Made by a program: the position numbers and the translations under genes
From: Apostichopus japonicus
Lineage: Eukaryota; Echinodermata; Holothuroidea; Aspidochirotida; Stichopodidae
DNA: 64,000 nucleotides
Assembly (NCBI RefSeq): GCF_037975245.1
Contig: NC_092563.1
Coordinates: 422,001 to 486,000, forward strand
Reading direction: 5' to 3'
Part shown: positions 1 through 13,100 of the stretch, in pieces
Layout: every line of letters starts with the position of its first letter
How positions within the stretch are numbered: the stretch's first letter is position 1
The notes under the pieces: model-generated
The model's database searches: none
Told to the model about the DNA's origin: nothing
What the model saw: only the letters and a program-made list of their open reading frames with translations

Positions 1-330
1 GGATTTCTTACGTTTCGTTCCACGAGAACGATGCATGGTATCAACGCACGTGTGCGCGTGGAGACATTGCGAGAATCCGATGCGCGGTTGGAGCGATTTG
101 ACCTGTGACCCCGATGACACCGCGACACTGGCAAAGCGATGATACTGTTTTCATAGCTGCATTTACGTGATAAATAGATCGTCTTTCCGCTGTGCGCGAT
201 TTGGATTTTTTTTTTTTTTTTATAATGAAATTGTTTGTAATAATGAAATTTTTGGAAATAATGAAAATTTTCGTGCGGTAGCTTTTCAGGCATGCGGGCG
301 GTGGACGCAAATCTATAACTTTCATTCTCG
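1..330. promoter_or_regulatory. CpG-richer segment, possible promoter or first exon of the PMT gene
   Basis: The first 330 bases hold many more CG dinucleotides than the AT-rich DNA that follows; they are densest at 1-125. The next feature on the plus strand is a probable leader exon of the PMT gene at 1054-1134, which begins at a 3' splice site and therefore needs a first exon upstream. This is the natural place for that exon and its promoter. No TATA box or mapped start supports it. It could instead be the shared promoter of a divergent gene outside the window. Confidence 0.3.
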
Positions 331-1053
331 TGGCCTAACATTGTTTTGGCATAAGCTATATAGCCTAACCTTAAAGATTGTTTACAAAGTATCAAACTGT
401 TTTGAAACAGTGAAATACATATATGCAATGTCATCAAGACCACCAATATGTAGTTGCAAATCCTGTTTACTTACTGTAGTAACTGGGGAAAGTGAAGAAA
501 CTGTTCTCATTTATGATGCAACAAACATGACAAGTGGTCAAATGTCATGCAAATACATTTGCTATCTGCTGTTGGAAATGAAATGTGCCAAATTAGAAGA
601 TTATTTTGAAAGTTTGCTATGTTTTGAATATATTCTTCATATGAGTTTCAGCTTCCCAGTAAGCATTTTAGGTTGAATTAGGTTGATAAAGTTTCATGAT
701 GTGTGTGACAGCCCTAGAATTTAGAATTGTAACTGCTTGCTACAAAATACAAGTACTTTAGAAAAATATATGTATATAGTGACTAATATCACATTTTCAC
801 TGCGCTAAATCTGAATTGCAACATACACATAAGGTTATAGAGCAGCCCAATAATATTTGCTGGTAAATAAGCAGCGATATTTGAACGATTGTAACCAACT
901 TATCATGTGATTTCTTGGCAGAAAAATTTCAGTGCTTTTGTTCTTAACAAATAGAAACATCCTCATACATTTAAATAGACAGGATTCCAAGGCCTCAAAC
1001 AAAATAGAAAACTTGCATGTCTTTTTATTTGTTTGTTTTTTGTTTTTCAACAG
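331..1053. other. AT-rich stretch, probable first intron of PMT; no gene seen
   Basis: Open frames here, including a 169-codon plus-strand frame over 167-676, run through a T tract and show no recognisable domain. The stretch ends in a T-rich tract and CAACAG at 1053, which looks like a 3' splice site. Confidence 0.35.
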
Positions 1054-1134
1054 GTTATTAGAATACTTTGAAGCAGAAGAAATTCAAATCAACCACAATG
1101 ACCACAGTGGGGTTACTAAATGGCACCCAAAATG
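1054..1134 (+). other. PMT: probable PMT exon carrying the start codon
   Basis: A T-rich tract and CAACAG precede the exon. ATG at 1098 sits in a good context (ACAATGA). The donor GTTTGT at 1135 is not strong. The exon leaves one base, G, which joins GT of the next exon to read [13 protein letters not shown] then [12 protein letters not shown] with no stop. The exact phase match over a 4.5-kb intron is the main support. Confidence 0.55.
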
Positions 1135-4100
1135 GTTTGTGTATTTCGATATTATGCTAATTACTTCTTCTTGATCTATGACAGTCATTGGCAAGAGACG
1201 TCTGTTCTGCAGGACAGACGTCAGTGAGCATGCTCACTGAAACATTCTTTGAGTAACATGTTAAACACTCTCATTATTTCAAATTAAATTTCAATTTAGG
1301 GACAGACTGAAAAGCAATTTATCTTGAACCCTACTTGAAGATGCTTCCCCCTCATGTCCTAAAGTTTCTATGTATTTCAAAGTGTTTAAATGTGTAGGCA
1401 GGCATTACTGCGAAAACGCAACATGGAAAATCAAAGTCAATTATCAAAAATATTTGAATATATTAACTAACTGACTGACTGAAAAGAAAATAACTTTTTT
1501 GAAATCAACATTAAATGTTACCAAAGTGAAAATTTAAATGTTACATCAGTTACACATGATGAGATATAAACAAAGAGTTTACAAGTTTACGTTACTATTG
1601 AAAGAGTAGAACTTAAAACCCAAGGAACGAAGCACAGCTCGCAGAATCAAAGTCATTGACAATGGAAAGGGAGAAACAAATCTTGCCAGCTAAAAAAAAA
1701 AAGCCTTGCAAGTCAAAACAACTATTGGACAGAGCCAAGAGCACCACCAAGCTGATTTTAAGGCATTGAAGACTCGCCCCAAACCGTGTGTCGCGCTCTG
1801 AAAAAGTTAACTTTCTGTTGCTTGCAAGTGAAGTTTTCTGCTTGTCGCTACAAAATGCGGACAGTAATGAAACGTGATACCTTGTTATCTATTATCTAGA
1901 CCTGAGATGTCCAAGCTGCTGTGGGTATTGACCGTAGCTGTATGCATTGACCGCAGCTGTATGTACTGACTGTACGCTAGTGTCAAATTACCGAAGGTAG
2001 TAGCAAGCTGTGTGCGTATTTTCTGTTACACCTCATTCGAAACGAGGTTAGATGACCGGCATTAGACATTTCTTTTTGCGCAAGTCTTTACACCCTTTAA
2101 TTGTTGAAGTGTATTTGGTTTACTCAGTTTTCAAAAAGAACCTATATTGAGCATTCAACCCATAAATACGAATGATTTTTTTTTTAACAACAACAACCAA
2201 AGTGATATTCATGCTGTTATCTTTCAAGGATTGTGTGTTGCAATGGTGTTTAGAGTAGTGCTTGCACGGGGTATCCGGATACCCGCCCAATGCGATACTA
2301 CCCGGTTCCTAATTTATTACCCGAATCATACACAAAGTGTTGTTTTTTTCCCCAGACAAATCGATGGTTAGGCAAGATTTTCCCATTTACTTAGTGTGGT
2401 GTTAGGCTACCATGTGTCCATAGATAACAGCAATAACGAAAATATTCCATGCACATCTTATAACCACATCACAATTTCAGCTAATAAACAGATAGTTAGC
2501 TAGATTACCCCATTATTCCAAATGCGATCAAAGTGCGAATCGCGCATTCTCACGGCTAATGCGAACCATGAGCCTGCATAATAGATAGTAGTAGTAACGA
2601 CTGTTTCAGAATTAACTTAGATTAATTTATATCCATGGTCTAATTTTTATAGAGGTGGTGAGCAAACATAAGCAGCGGCGACAGTGCGATGATAGTAGTG
2701 ATGTTAATTATATGAAGTTATTAGCAAGTTAATGAAAGAAACAAAAGCAAACCGAAATTATTGAGGAAGGTTTTATACCTTATCTTACACCTACGTATTT
2801 GAGCATGAAAACATTGTCAGTGGAGAATATAATTCATTTATTATTGCATCCAGTATGTAATTTCTTGAAAGTCCCGTTACACGAAGGTGAACAATTTTTT
2901 CCTGGATACCTGACGGGTAACGGCTCTTGGGTACCTGGTTCCCGGATTTTTACAGTGGTAAGGTCTCAATGATCCGTTAACAGGCTGATGCTATATATCA
3001 AAAAAGGCCAGTTGTGGTAAATCTTATAATTGTTATGTACATGTTCCTTAGTGGTGGACAGACCTGTTCAACTTGGTTCAATGACTAATTCCACATTCAA
3101 CATTGCTGTAAAATAGGTTTGAGGCAGTCTTGTATATTCCATGGTCGGAACATGAAATTTGTGTCATATTTGCACACAAAGTAATTTTGTGTCTGTGAGA
3201 TGAATGCTCTGATGCTGAAGGTGACGTGACGTTAAAGGCATTGAAGACTTGCCCCAAACCGTGTGCCGCCCTCTGAAAAAGTTAGCCGCACTCTGAAAAA
3301 GTTAACTTTCCGTTGCTTTCCATTGTTTTCTTCTTATCGCTACAAAATGCAGACAGTAATGAAACGTGATACCTTGTTATCTTTTATCTAGACCTGAGAT
3401 GTCCACGCTGCTGTGGGTATTGACTGTAGCTATATGTATTGACTGTACACTAGTGTCTAATTACCGACGGTAGCAAGCTGTGTGTGTATTTTATGGGATC
3501 GATGGTGGTGTCTAACACTTCTATTACACCTCATTCGAAACTAGGTCAGATTACCGGCACGAGACGTTTCTTTGTGCGCGAGTCTTCACACCCTTTAACG
3601 CGCAAAGTCATTTTGTATCTGTGAGATGCATGCTCTGATGCTGAAAGTGACTTTAACACACAAAGTCATTTTGTGTCTGTGAATTGAATGCTCTGATACT
3701 GACTGAAGGTGACTTTAACACCCCTGACTCTATGGTTATATGCTCAAGTTTAATCAAGTAATACATGTTTAAGGCTATCTTTGTGATCTAAAGTTGTATA
3801 AAGTAAAGATCAAAGGTAGCATAGCTTATTTCTCTGTGATATAGGTACTAGCTGGGTTTAGCGCATACAGTTTCGGCAGTAAGTTTTCAAAATAAATTTA
3901 TGTGCAATGAATTTAATTAAGCTGTACTCTATGATTACTTAACAGTTGTTCAAAGGGTTAGTGGTGAATCGATTGCTATGGCTTAATTATGAAGTTGGGT
4001 AAAGTAATTGTGCATGGCTTGCCCATGCATCTAAAGTACACTATGTGATTGCATTCCACACAGAAAGACTGAATATTAAAAAAAAAAAAAAAAAAATTAA

Positions 4101-7100
4101 AAACAGGTAATCCATGTCAGAGATTTAATCAGTTAGGGAAGCTGGTACCCTCTGAAGTTCTGGTTCTGACTAAATTCTTGAACAAATTTAACTTTCCTTT
4201 AATTAGTAGTCAGGTGCCCGAGTGTTAAATTTTCTGGCAAAGGTTTCACAAAGCCTCTGGGCTCTCAGGTTGTTAGATTTCTATAATGTTTTAGTTCTTG
4301 CGTGAGATGAAGACTGGAGTTTAGAATATGTTTTTGGGTAGAAGTTTGAACTGCATGCCACTCCGGGTCAAGGAATGTTTTTATTCTAAATACAGTAGTT
4401 TCAAATTATCAGTGTGTAATCTTTCCAAGCCAATCATTGAAGTCAATAGATTGCAATTCTTGAAGCTTCGGCATTACATGCAGCAAATGTATCAGTGGAT
4501 GAAACAAAAGAAAGAAAGGAACAACAGAGAATTAAACCCTTTGGGTTTTGTAATCAAGATGAACGTACCACTTTAATTTGTTGTGTCAGTTGTGTATTTT
4601 GGACCCTGTGTAACCTTGCTACAATCTTCTTAGCTTTAGACAGTTTACAATGTCACTTTCAAAGCCATTAGTCTTCTTAATGATAATAGTGCCAATTATA
4701 TGGTTATTAAATTTCATTTTTCCACCAAAATATAAGTGTTTATACCACCTTTGTGACCTGGAAAGGAATCCAAAGGGCGCCACACACCACAGGAACAATT
4801 TTGGGAAGAATTAAAAAAGGCGCGATTTTGGCCAAAATCGGACAAAATCATAAGGGTATAGCCTTATGAAATTGGCAATTTTGCAGTGATGAAACAGTCG
4901 GACAATTATTGAGAGATGATAACGGACCTTTCTGTCAGATTGTCTTAATTCTGTCCCAAGAGATTAGTATTAAGAGTAAATGGAAGAGGCTCATGTAACA
5001 TGTCTGCAATGTGGATATGTGCCAGTTAGTAGGAAAGTACTGCATCCTGAACAGTTAAGATACTAGTACTCTGTTTCCTTCAATGGTTAACTTTTGTTGA
5101 ATTTGGACCTTTTTTTATTGTGAATATGAATCAGGAGCAGGAAGAGTGGAAGGGCAATAGAGAATATTCCTTTTTGATTAAACTGCACCCTCCCCAGCCT
5201 CAATCCTTCCCAGGAAAAGAAGAATTAATGGAAATTGAAATGGTACATCAAAATCAGATGTTTATAGATCTGTTTTACTGCGGTGTACATGTTTAAGATG
5301 TATTTAAATCTGTTAAGTGTTATCCAAGTTCACACAAAAAAATTTCACTCCTTAGAAATGCCTTGCTCTAGACTACTGAAATTTGTGTGATAGTCGAGCA
5401 AACCCTACATGTTAAAATAGGTAACCTCAAAAAGACCCTATTTATGCCAAAATTTGTATTTGAAATCTTGTGAGACTATTTAAGTTGCTATAGATGTCTG
5501 TATTGACTTATATCCAAAGGCTGCCTAAGAAAGAGATGGAAGAAGTGCTAAACTTGAGCCTTTGTTGCCTGTATAGGATATCTGCTTGAACGAAAGTGTA
5601 ACCTGCTGTATGAAGAAGTCATGTTTGTTTGATTATCAAAATAAATAATGTGCTAAAAATAGTTGATTTTTTAAGATCTAATAAATGTGTTTTTAACTCA
5701 GGTGAAACCAGGAATGACATGACCAAGTTCTGGGAGAGTCATTCCCACAATGCCAGCATTGAAGAAATGATGTTGGATACCAACGCATCTCTGATTAGCC
5801 AAGAGGAACTGCCAGAAGTGATGGCCCTCCTTCCAGAGTTGAAAGGCAAAAATGTCTTGGAACTGGGTGGTGGAATAGGGTAAGTGAATTTTTGAGGTCC
5901 AAAAAGAAGAACCCCATGAGGTTAAGATGAGAATGTAAATGTAATAGTTTGACAGTAAATTGTACAGCCTGGACGGTTAACCTTTGACCTGCAAGTAGTG
6001 ATGACATACCTATCTTCTGAAGAAATATGAAGCACAAGTAATAACCTGAATAAAAAACCTTGTTGTTCCAGTAAAAGTTAACATTTTATGACACTTTTTC
6101 CTTCGTTTCTTACTTTTAGGCGTTTCACAAGCCAAATTGCGACACAGTCCAGTCATGTGACTACGGTAGACTTCATGGAATCGTTCATTCAGAAGAATAG
6201 AGATTTGAACAAAGATCACAATAACATTGAGTTCATCACAGCTGATGTCACAAAATTAGAAATGGAGAAAGGAAGGTAAAATTAAAAAAAAAAAACATTT
6301 GTGAAAAAGACATGTTTGATCAAATGAGCCTCTCAGTTCTTCCTATTTATTGATTCCTTGGTTGAGTGATTAATTTGAATGTAACACAGAGAGATATTGT
6401 AATTATTAAATTCAGAAATGGCATTAAACCACTTCCAGCCAATCTTCCTAAGAGATCTCCCATTGCCCTGTCGATAGTATAATTTTTCAAGTGAGTGTTT
6501 TGTTCATCATCTTCAGGAGATCATGACTTCATTTGCAAAACATGTACTAATGTTGCTGCCGATTAATCCCTAACCGTTCAACCAACAAATGTACCGTTTC
6601 ATGTTTACAGGGAGCACATTTCCGTTGAATGACCAGTCTCCAGCAGTCAGTCCCGTCACTTACTGTAGCATATCTAACAATTTGTGGAGACTAATATAAT
6701 CCTACACATAAATTTGTTAAAACAGAAACATTTCCGTAAAGTGTCAGACTTGGGTAAAACCTGCTATCCTGTCGTTGAACCAATATACTACGACAGATTT
6801 AGCCTTGTGTTCTTTGAAATGCATGCCTATTAGTAACAGATTAATCATTTCTCCTGTATTCTTCAGTTTTGATGTCATATTTTCCAACTGGTTACTGATG
6901 TATCTTTCGGATGAGGAAGTCCGTCAGCTGGCCATGAAGATGCTCACCTGGTTGAAGGAGGGCGGCTTTCTATTTTTCAGGGAATCATGTTTACACCAGT
7001 CTGGTGAGAATACTTAAGTATAATCACAAGTCTGCATAACTGAGCGCATATGATCAGAAGTGGTTTGGCATGTTGATAAATTTACCTGTCATGCAGTTGA

Positions 7101-10100
7101 TGCAAGCATTTCATTCATTGGTTAATTTACTGGTACTTCTCTCTCCTTCCTGTCTCGACTCTACTGTTGCACAGTCCAATCCTTCTAGTCTATAAACTCT
7201 ATATTAGTTTGTCCCCATCATGATACTTCTGGGTAAACCCCCATCACCTCTTTCTGCTGAATCTTTCATTTAATTTCATTCATTGGTTAATTTACTGGTA
7301 CTTCTCTCTCTTACCTGTCTCGACTCTACTGTCGCACAGTCCAATCCTTCTAGTCTATAAACTCTATATTAGTTTGTCCCCATCATGCTACTTCTGGGTC
7401 AACCTTCATCACCTCTTTCTGCTGAAGTTTTCATTTGTGAAGAATCAACAGCCAGTAACAGGAAGTTTTTTGGCTTTTTGCATGTGAGAAAATATGCAAC
7501 ATGTTGTAATTAGAACAAACATTATGAATGTGAAAAGAAGCAGTTCTTGTGTGGGCTTAATAATGAGGTCATTCCTGTAAGAGAGAGAAGCACAAAAAAG
7601 AATGCAAAGTGAGCAGACTAGCTTCAGTGGGGATTTTAAAATAACAAATCAATGCATTACCTGCCTCCAACCAACACAAGATGTACCACAATTGTTGGTT
7701 GTTAATATTACTGTTACTAAGTAGCAAATGGTACAGTTTTGTAAAACCACGTAACTGGTTCCAAATACATTATAAAGCAATACATTTTACTACTCTGAGT
7801 TTCACTTAGTGGAGATACCCTTTGTTGTTGTGTAACATTGTAAAAGGTCTGGTCTGTAAAAGTGCATGTTTATAGGACATATGAATAAACCCCAGCACCT
7901 GCTCTCAGAATGAGATTGATATATCAATATGACTATTTAGTTATTGAACCCTCCAACCCAAACCTTCATCAGGGACAGTTTTACCCTGACCCCATTAGTA
8001 CATGCATTTATTTATAGCATAGATTCGTACTTGTCTGCAGAACAACATTCCTGTGTTATTTATCTTTTTATGATGTTTTTTCACTTCAGGCAACGCCAAG
8101 CGACAGTTTAACCCATCCAAGTACAGATCACCAGAGCTTTACAACAATCTTTTCCAAAGTGTCTCAGTTCCCGGAACGGGAAAGATGCCTTGGGGTTTCG
8201 ATGTCTGTTTTTCACAGAGTTTGCAGAGCTACATTAAGGTGAGAATGACTGAAAACTGAAAATATAATATGAGAAGTTTGTCACAACTACAGAACGGTTC
8301 TTGAATATTTGATTTATCATCTATCATATCAAATTCTTCAACAAAAGTGATAATATTTATTTGTCGTTTTGTTTTTTGGCAGCTGAAGAATAACCGTAAT
8401 CAAATATGCTGGTTAATGGAGAAGACGCCAAGGTCAGATGAAGGGAACCATGGTTTTGTCACATTCCAACAATTTCTGGACAACAAACAATACTCAAAGC
8501 GAGGCATCCTAAGGTACGAGAAAATCTTTGGAGCTGGTTACGTCAGTACTGGAGGTCCACAGACAACAGAGGTCAGATTGGAATGACATATTATTTTAAA
8601 TTTAATGATTTCAAAGTGGGACAAAGTGTTGTTTGAAACTGGGAGATTTTTCTTGACTTGTCTAGTATATTTTTCAGATAGGAACTGGTTTTGTATTTTG
8701 ACTTTCCATTCTAAAAGAAGTACTTTTATCTATAAACCCTTCAATATAACCTAGTTAGCCTGTTCCCATATCATTGTCTATATACCCTCCAATATAACAG
8801 AGTTTTCCTTTTCCTATATCATGTGTCTACATACCCTCCACCATAACAGAGTTTGCCTGTTCCTATATCATGTGTCTATAGATACCCTTCAATATAACAG
8901 AGTTTGCCTGTTCCTATATCATGTGTCTACATACCCTCCACCATAACAGAGTTTGCCTGTTCCTATATCATGTGTCTATAGATACCCTTCAATATAACAG
9001 AGTTTGCCTGTTCCTATATCATGTGTCTACATACCCTCCACCATAACAGAGTTTGCCTGTTCCTATATCATGTGTCTACATACCCTCCACCATAACAGAG
9101 TTTGCCTGTTCCTATATCATGTGTCTATAGATACCCTTCAATATAACAGAGTTTGCCTGTTCCTATATCATGTGTCTACATACCCTCCACCATAACAGAG
9201 TTTGCCTGTTCCTATATCATGTGTCTATAGATACCCTTCAATATAACAGAGTTTGCCTGTTCCTATATCATGTGTCTATAGATACCCTTCAATATAACAG
9301 AGTTTGCCTGTTCCTATATCATGTGTCTACATACCCTCCACCATAACAGAGTTTGCCTGTTCCTATATCATGTGTCTATAGATACCCTTCAATATAACAG
9401 AGTTTGCCTGTTCCTATATCATGTGTCTACATACCCTCCACCATAACAGAGTTTGCCTGTTCCTATATCATGTGTCTACATACCCTCCACCATAACAGAG
9501 TTTGCCTGTTCCTATATCATGTGTCTATAGATACCCTTCAATATAACAGAGTTTGCCTGTTCCTATATCATGTGTCTACATACCCTCCACCATAACAGAG
9601 TTTGCCTGTTCCTATATCATGTGTCTATAGATACCCTTCAATATAACAGAGTTTGCCTGTTCCTATATCATGTGTCTATAGATACCCTTCAATATAACAG
9701 AGTTTGCCTGTTCCTATATCATGTGTCTACATACCCTCCACCATAACAGAGTTTGCCTGTTCCTATATCATGTGTCTATAGATACCCTTCAATATAACAG
9801 AGTTTGCCTGTTCCTATATCATGTGTCTACATACCCTCCACCATAACAGAGTTTGCCTGTTCCTATATCATGTGTCTACATACCCTCCACCATAACAGAG
9901 TTTGCCTGTTCCTATATCATGTGTCTATAGATACCCTTCAATATAACAGAGTTTGCCTGTTCCTATATCATGTGTCTACATACCCTCCACCATAACAGAG
10001 TTTGCCTGTTCCTATATCATGTGTCTATAGATACCCTTCAATATAACAGAGTTTGCCTGTTCCTATATCATGTGTCTATAGATACCCTTCAATATAACAG

Positions 10101-13100
10101 AGTTTGCCTGTTCCTATATCATGTGTCTACATACCCTCCACCATAACAGAGTTTGCCTGTTCCTATATCATGTGTCTATAGATACCCTTCAATATAACAG
10201 AGTTTGCCTGTTCCTATATCATGTGTCTACATACCCTCCACCATAACAGAGTTTGCCTGTTCCTATATCATGTGTCTATAGATACCCTTCAATATAACAG
10301 AGTTTGCCTGTTCCTATATCATGTGTCTATAGATACCCTTCAATATAACAGAGTTTGCCTGTTCCTATATCATGTGTCTACATACCCTCCACCATAACAG
10401 AGTTTGCCTGTTCCTATATCATGTGTCTATAGATACCCTTCAATATAACAGAGTTTGCCTGTACATACCCTCCACCATAACAGAGTTTGCCTGTTCCTAT
10501 ATCATGTGTCTATAGATACCCTTCAATATAACAGAGTTTGCCTGTTCCTATATCATGTGTCTATAGATACCCTTCAATATAACAGAGTTTGCCTGTTCCT
10601 ATATCATGTGTCTACATACCCTCCACCATAACAGAGTTTGCCTGTTCCTATATCATGTGTCTATAGATACCCTTCAATATAACAGAGTTTGCCTGTTCCT
10701 ATATCATGTGTCTACATACCCTCCACCATAACAGAGTTTGCCTGTTCCTATATCATGTGTCTATAGATACCCTTCAATATAACAGAGTTTGCCTGTTCCT
10801 ATATCATGTGTCTATAGATACCCTTCAATATAACAGAGTTTGCCTGTTCCTATATCATGTGTCTACATACCCTCCACCATAACAGAGTTTGCCTGTTCCT
10901 ATATCATGTGTCTATAGATACCCTTCAATATAACAGAGTTTGCCTGTTCCTATATCATGTGTCTACATACCCTCCACCATAACAGAGTTTGCCTGTTCCT
11001 ATATCATGTGTCTATAGATACCCTTCAATATAACAGAGTTTGCCTGTTCCTATATCATGTGTCTATAGATACCCTTCAATATAACAGAGTTTGCCTGTTC
11101 CTATATCATGTGTCTACATACCCTCCACCATAACAGAGTTTGCCTGTTCCTATATCATGTGTCTATAGATACCCTTCAATATAACAGAGTTTGCCTGTTC
11201 CTATATCATGTGTCTACATACCCTCCACCATAACAGAGTTTGCCTGTTCCTATATCATGTGTCTATAGATACCCTTCAATATAACAGAGTTTGCCTGTTC
11301 CTATATCATGTGTCTATAGATACCCTTCAATATAACAGAGTTTGCCTGTTCCTATATCATGTGTCTACATACCCTCCACCATAACAGAGTTTGCCTGTTC
11401 CTATATCATGTGTCTATAGATACCCTTCAATATAACAGAGTTTGCCTGTTCCTATATCATGTGTCTATAGATACCCTTCAATATAACAGAGTTTGCCTGT
11501 TCCTATATCATGTGTCTACATACCCTCCACCATAACAGAGTTCGCCTGTTCCTATATCATGTGTCTATAGATACCCTTCAATATAACAGAGTTTGCCTGT
11601 TCCTATATCATGTGTCTACATACCCTCCACCATAACAGAGTTTGCCTGTTCCTATATCATGTGTCTATAGATACCCTTCAATATAACAGAGTTTGCCTGT
11701 TCCTATATCATGTGTCTACATACCCTCCACCATAACAGAGTTTGCCTGTTCCTATATCATGTGTCTATAGATACCCTTCAATATAACAGAGTTTGCCTGT
11801 TCCTATATCATGTGTCTATAGATACCCTTCAATATAACAGAGTTTGCCTGTTCCTATATCATGTGTCTACATACCCTCCACCATAACAGAGTTTGCCTGT
11901 TCCTATATCATGTGTCTATAGATACCCTTCAATATAACAGAGTTTGCCTGTTCCTATATCTTTTCATGTATGTTAACATGTATATGCCTTATTTCGGTTC
12001 CAGGAATTTGTGAAAATGTTGGACCTGCAACCTGGACAGAAAGTTTTGGATGTTGGATGTGGAATTGGTGGTGGAGACTTTTACATGGCCAAGGTGAGAA
12101 AAGTTGGAGCGTTCAAACATTATGTGGGGACATATTTTCACCCCTTTGCTGGGAGGGAGGGGGTCGGGATGTAGGTACTTGACGGGTGCTTGTGGGGTGT
12201 TGGATAGAATCAGGGACAAAGATTAAACATGCTCCTTATGCAGTTATCGTCATGCTTATTGAATATTCATAGAGTGATGTGTATAAGGGTTTAATGTCAG
12301 CATGTCTTACTCACCCGTCTGTCTAGAGTAATGTCAACATTACATCATATTTCTGGTAAACACAAACTGACTTGAAACACAAGATTAAAAAGATTTAGAC
12401 TAACTTTATATTTATTCCTGTGGGAAAGTTGACTTAAATTCAGATAAGATGCTTTGATGTTGCACTTGGCTGATAACTTGTTCCTGTGAGGAGCATTAGT
12501 TACATATATTCTGATTAGATGTTTTGGTGTTGCAATTGGCTGATAACTTGTTCCTGTGAGGAGCATTAGTTACATTTATTCTGATTCGATGTTTGATGCT
12601 GCACTTGGCTGATAACTTGTTCCTGTGAGGAGCATTAGTTACATTTTTCTTGCTCATATTCAATGAAAATATTTATTGTTTTTTTTGTGTGTTTTTTTCT
12701 ACAACAGGATTATAAAGTTGATGTCTTGGGAGTGGATTTATCTGGGAATATGATTGAAATTGCCTGGGAAAGGTCACAAGATGAGATAAATTTACCAGTA
12801 AGTTAACAATTGCTATGTATAATGTCTCTTTGATTCAAAATTAGTTTAACACCTTAAGTTCTGAAAATCAAAGAGAGACCCCCCCCCCCCAAAGAAGGGA
12901 AAATGGTAAAGAACTACTTATATACTGCCAATAAACTGATGTAGGTAAACATGTTATAGTTATAGAAGGCCTGACATTATGATCCTATCCAGATCTTCTT
13001 AAAGAGACATACAGAATCAAAGACATGTGCACACGTACACAGACAGATAACAGGTATTTGAAGGAAACACAGATATGTACACAAACAGATAATGTGGTAT

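Noticed and set aside
167-676. 169-codon plus-strand frame as a gene
   Set aside because: Crosses a T tract, low-complexity start, no domain; better explained as promoter-proximal or intronic DNA.
9004-9995. Three identical 63-codon frames spaced 400 bp
   Set aside because: They are frames through the satellite's 400-bp higher-order unit, not genes.
8740-11960. CRISPR-like array
   Set aside because: The units are contiguous with no unique spacers and the DNA is eukaryotic.
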